This document shows, piece after piece, positions 61,981-64,000 of a stretch of DNA of 64,000 nucleotides; position 1 is the first letter of the stretch; each line of letters starts with the position of its first letter. Both the position numbers and the translations under genes were made by a program. Below the pieces are notes generated by a model. It was not told the DNA's origin and searched no databases. It worked only from the letters and a program-made list of their open reading frames with translations. The stretch comes from Stutzerimonas urumqiensis (lineage in GTDB: Bacteria > Pseudomonadota > Gammaproteobacteria > Pseudomonadales > Pseudomonadaceae), in contig NZ_RBZQ01000003.1 of assembly GCF_003640395.1 (NCBI RefSeq), positions 372,001 through 436,000 on the forward strand. The letters run 5' to 3'.

Positions 61981-61981
61981 G
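61949..61981 (+). terminator. Intrinsic terminator of the Rsm sRNA
   Basis: AAAGGCGCGGG-N7-CCCGCGCCTTT with further T residues (six in all) on the plus strand. On the minus strand the stem is followed by ATGTCTTTC, so it serves mainly the rightward RNA. Confidence 0.92.
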
Positions 61982-62005
61982 TTGCGTCCGAAAAAGCATG
62001 CGCCA

Positions 62006-62269
62006 TCAGCCTTCACGGCCCGCGCTGCCATATTGGACGAACTGCACCTCGCGGACCGTGCCCTGGCTGTCTTCGTACACCAGCGTGACCGGCACGATGC
62101 CTACCGCCTGCGAGGTATCGGTGATCGACAGGACCTTTTTCACGTCCAGCGGCTGGCCATATTCGTAAGTGATGGCCGGGTGGTGGTCGGTCGGCTTTTC
62201 TGCCGTGCCGGCAAAGGCCAGCGGTGCGATTGCAGTCAGGGTAGCGAGGGTGGCAGCGATGAGTTTCAT
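62006..62269 (-). CDS. Small exported DUF2790 protein
   Basis: An 87-residue secreted protein. Signal peptide LIAATLATLTAIAPLAFA, then the DUF2790 core (ITYEYGQPLDVKKVLSITD, VPVTLVYEDSQG, VQFVQYGS). The family is common in Pseudomonas, often in several copies and often metal- or stress-responsive, with no known function. GGAGAACCACC precedes the ATG at 62269. Confidence 0.85.
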   Translation of the reverse strand: MKLIAATLATLTAIAPLAFAGTAEKPTDHHPAITYEYGQPLDVKKVLSITDTSQAVGIVPVTLVYEDSQGTVREVQFVQYGSAGREG

Positions 62270-62416
62270 GGTGGTTCTCCTATCGATTGGCGCGACGCGC
62301 CGGGACAGGTTCGATCTAACCACCACGGTTCTTATGCTTGAAATTGATGCGCCTGCTAGTGCCCATCGAGCCTATCGATGTCTGCCCAGACGCCTCGAAT
62401 GCTTAAGCCGCTGCGC

Positions 62417-63361
62417 TCAATCGAAGCGCATTGACCGTTCCTCGCCGAGCAGGAAGGCGTGGTTGCGCTCGGCGCAGGCACGCAGGTATTCCGCGACGAG
62501 CGTGATACGCCGCAGCTTCGCCAGATCCTCCCGGTAGTACATCCAGAACTGCCGCAGCACCTCGACCTGCTCGGGTAGCACCTCGACCAGCCGCTCGTCC
62601 GGCGCGGCCAGGAAGCACGGCAGGATGCCCAGCGTGTCGCCCTGCAGCACCGCCTGGTACTGCGCGATCACGCTGGTGCTGCGCAGGCGGCTCGCGGCGC
62701 GCGGGACCACGCGATCGAGATATAGCAGCTGCGGGCTGAAGGCGAGGTCGTCGACATAGCCGCAGAACGGGTGACCTTCGAGATCGCCCAGGGCGCCGAT
62801 CGGGCGGTGCGCGGCGAGGTAGGCGGGCGTCGCATACAGCCGCAGCCGGTAGTCGCACAGGCGCGAGCAGATGTACGGGCCGCTGGTCGGCCGTTCGAGC
62901 GAGATGGCGATGTCGGCCTCGCGCTTGGACAGGCTGAGAAAGTGCGGCACCGCGACCACATCCACCGAGATGTCGGGGTAGCGCTGCTGGAACCGGCTGA
63001 TCTGCGGCGTCACGAAGAAGCTGCCGAAGCCCTCGGTCGAGCCGATCCGCACGTTTCCCGACAACGACAGGCCCGCGCCGGACACCTGCTCGCAGGCGGC
63101 CTGGAGGGTACTTTCGAAGGTTTCGGCGAACCCCAGCAGGCGCTGGCCTTCCGCGGTCAGGACGAAGCCCGTGCCGCGGGACTTCTCGAACAGCAGCGCA
63201 CCGAGCGCCTGTTCCAGCGCGCGAATCCGGCGCGACACGGTCGTGTAGTCCACGCCCAGGCGCGCCGCCGCCACCGTCGCTTTGCGGCTGCGGGCCACTT
63301 CCAGGAAATGCTTGAGGTCGTCCCAGTTCAGCTGGCCGGGCGTGATGTGAGGTTTTTGCAT
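62417..63361 (-). CDS. LysR-family transcriptional regulator
   Basis: A 314-residue LTTR. The N-terminal winged helix-turn-helix (WDDLKHFLEVARSRKATVAA, then TTVSRRIRALEQALGALLFE) is followed by a substrate-binding domain from about residue 95. It is divergent from an acyl-CoA synthetase gene across 258 bp and most likely regulates it. The start ATG lies inside the first of two TTTGCATATC repeats, consistent with autoregulation. Confidence 0.9.
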   Translation of the reverse strand: MQKPHITPGQLNWDDLKHFLEVARSRKATVAAARLGVDYTTVSRRIRALEQALGALLFEKSRGTGFVLTAEGQRLLGFAETFESTLQAACEQVSGAGLSLSGNVRIGSTEGFGSFFVTPQISRFQQRYPDISVDVVAVPHFLSLSKREADIAISLERPTSGPYICSRLCDYRLRLYATPAYLAAHRPIGALGDLEGHPFCGYVDDLAFSPQLLYLDRVVPRAASRLRSTSVIAQYQAVLQGDTLGILPCFLAAPDERLVEVLPEQVEVLRQFWMYYREDLAKLRRITLVAEYLRACAERNHAFLLGEERSMRFD

Positions 63362-63406
63362 ATCGCTTCGGTTTTTCTACATGACTGGCGGACAAGTTTG
63401 CATATC
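63355..63406. promoter_or_regulatory. Direct TTTGCATATC repeat in the LysR/synthetase spacer
   Basis: Exact 10-bp copies at 63,355-63,364 and 63,397-63,406, 42 bp (about four helical turns) apart. The left copy overlaps the LysR start codon. Candidate binding sites for the divergent LysR protein. The rest of the 258-bp spacer shows nothing else I can name. Confidence 0.55.
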
Positions 63407-63619
63407 TATACTCCAGAACGACCAGCGCGGCGCCGTCAGGGCCGCGCAATGACAACAAGAGCCAGCCATGCGCCCGTTTCCCAGCCCCTGCACGCCACCG
63501 CTTCAGCACTCGCCCTCTGCCCTCGGAGCACGCCACGCCGTACATCCGGGCCACTGCTGCGCCCGCGCCCTTTCACCCGAGCTGGCGCCGGATGGGCGCC
63601 GTACAGGACGGAGATCACG

Positions 63620-64000
63620 ATGAATCCGAACACCCAGGCCTTTCTCACCGCCCGCGACTTTCTGCTCGAGCATGCCGACGACTACGACGCCGCGGTGGCC
63701 GGCTTCCGCTGGCCGACGCTCGATCGATTCAACTGGGCGCTCGACTACTTCGACGTCATGGCGCGCGGCAACAGCCAGCCGGCGCTGCGCATCCTCTGCG
63801 AGGAAGGCACCGAGGAGGTCTACAGCTTCTCGCAGCTGTCGCGTCGCTCGAACCAGGTGGCGAACTTCCTGCGGCGCCACGGCGTGAAGCGCGGCGAGCG
63901 AATCCTGCTGATGCTCGGTAACGAGGTGGCGCTCTGGGAAACCATGCTGGCCGCCTTCAAGCTCGGCGCCGTGGTGATTCCGGCGACCGGCCTGCTGACG
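63620..64000 (+). CDS. AMP-binding acyl-CoA synthetase, 3' end cut by window edge
   Basis: The first 127 codons of an adenylate-forming ligase. The N-terminal region reads NPNTQAFLTARDFLLEHADD, FNWALDYFDVMARGN and YSFSQLSRRSNQVANFLRRH, close to acetyl-/medium-chain acyl-CoA synthetases. The phosphate-binding loop lies beyond the window. CGGAGATCACG precedes the ATG. Probably controlled by the divergent LysR regulator; the substrate acid is not known. Confidence 0.88.
   Translation, partial: MNPNTQAFLTARDFLLEHADDYDAAVAGFRWPTLDRFNWALDYFDVMARGNSQPALRILCEEGTEEVYSFSQLSRRSNQVANFLRRHGVKRGERILLMLGNEVALWETMLAAFKLGAVVIPATGLLT

Overview
This window is a chromosomal segment of a high-GC gammaproteobacterium, most likely Pseudomonadaceae and probably the Pseudomonas/Stutzerimonas stutzeri group. 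The evidence is the typA-thiI-glnA-(DUF4124)2-ntrB-ntrC gene order, a Gac/Rsm-type sRNA, guanidine-II control of gdx, an hmgA-fahA/hmgR locus, and dispersed intergenic repeats of a Pseudomonas kind (repeats beginning GTAGGGCGGATT and AGGGTGGA). No rRNA, tRNA, CRISPR array, insertion sequence or complete prophage was seen. The taxonomic call is inference from gene content and order.

Layout. 1-2.7 kb: a partial SDR, a YjdF-type membrane protein, glyoxalase I and an EthD-like protein. 2.8-3.95 kb: an AT-richer patch with one orphan gene that looks like a GIY-YIG nuclease fused to an unknown C-terminal domain. 4-12.1 kb: a six-gene glycerol-type ABC importer operon (glpSTPQUV, read leftwards) facing an AcoR-like sigma-54 activator, with a -24/-12 promoter and five TGAAC repeats between them. 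12.2-16.6 kb: a hybrid kinase, an alpha carbonic anhydrase and a response regulator/HisKA_2 kinase pair. 16.6-21.7 kb: a monooxygenase-like membrane protein, a guanidine-II riboswitch with gdx, an operon of two periplasmic binding proteins flanking a diguanylate cyclase, and a small exported protein. 21.8-24.1 kb: a serine-hydrolase gene broken by one in-frame TGA, and a DNA/RNA non-specific endonuclease.

24.4-33.9 kb is the core nitrogen block: typA, thiI, glnA with a sigma-54 promoter, two exported DUF4124 proteins, and ntrBC. 34-40 kb holds DoxX, homogentisate degradation (hmgA-fahA with divergent hmgR and a palindromic operator), a repeat-rich spacer and an alpha-ketoglutarate semialdehyde dehydrogenase. 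40.5-48.5 kb is a peptide ABC importer, an XRE-cupin regulator and an M24 dipeptidase. Three copies of a TTAAG-N5-CTTAA operator tie these together.

48.6-61.7 kb is a self-contained hydroxamate siderophore system of two convergent operons, each headed by a Fur box. The rightward operon encodes a FhuF-like reductase and FhuC/B/D-like import. The leftward operon encodes an N-monooxygenase, an MFS exporter, an N-acyltransferase, a single IucA/IucC-family synthetase, a Rieske oxygenase and a TonB-dependent receptor. The Rieske enzyme and the lack of a diamine-forming decarboxylase are the most unusual points. 61.8-62.0 kb encodes an Rsm-family sRNA with seven GGA motifs. The right edge has a DUF2790 protein and a LysR regulator divergent from a truncated acyl-CoA synthetase gene.
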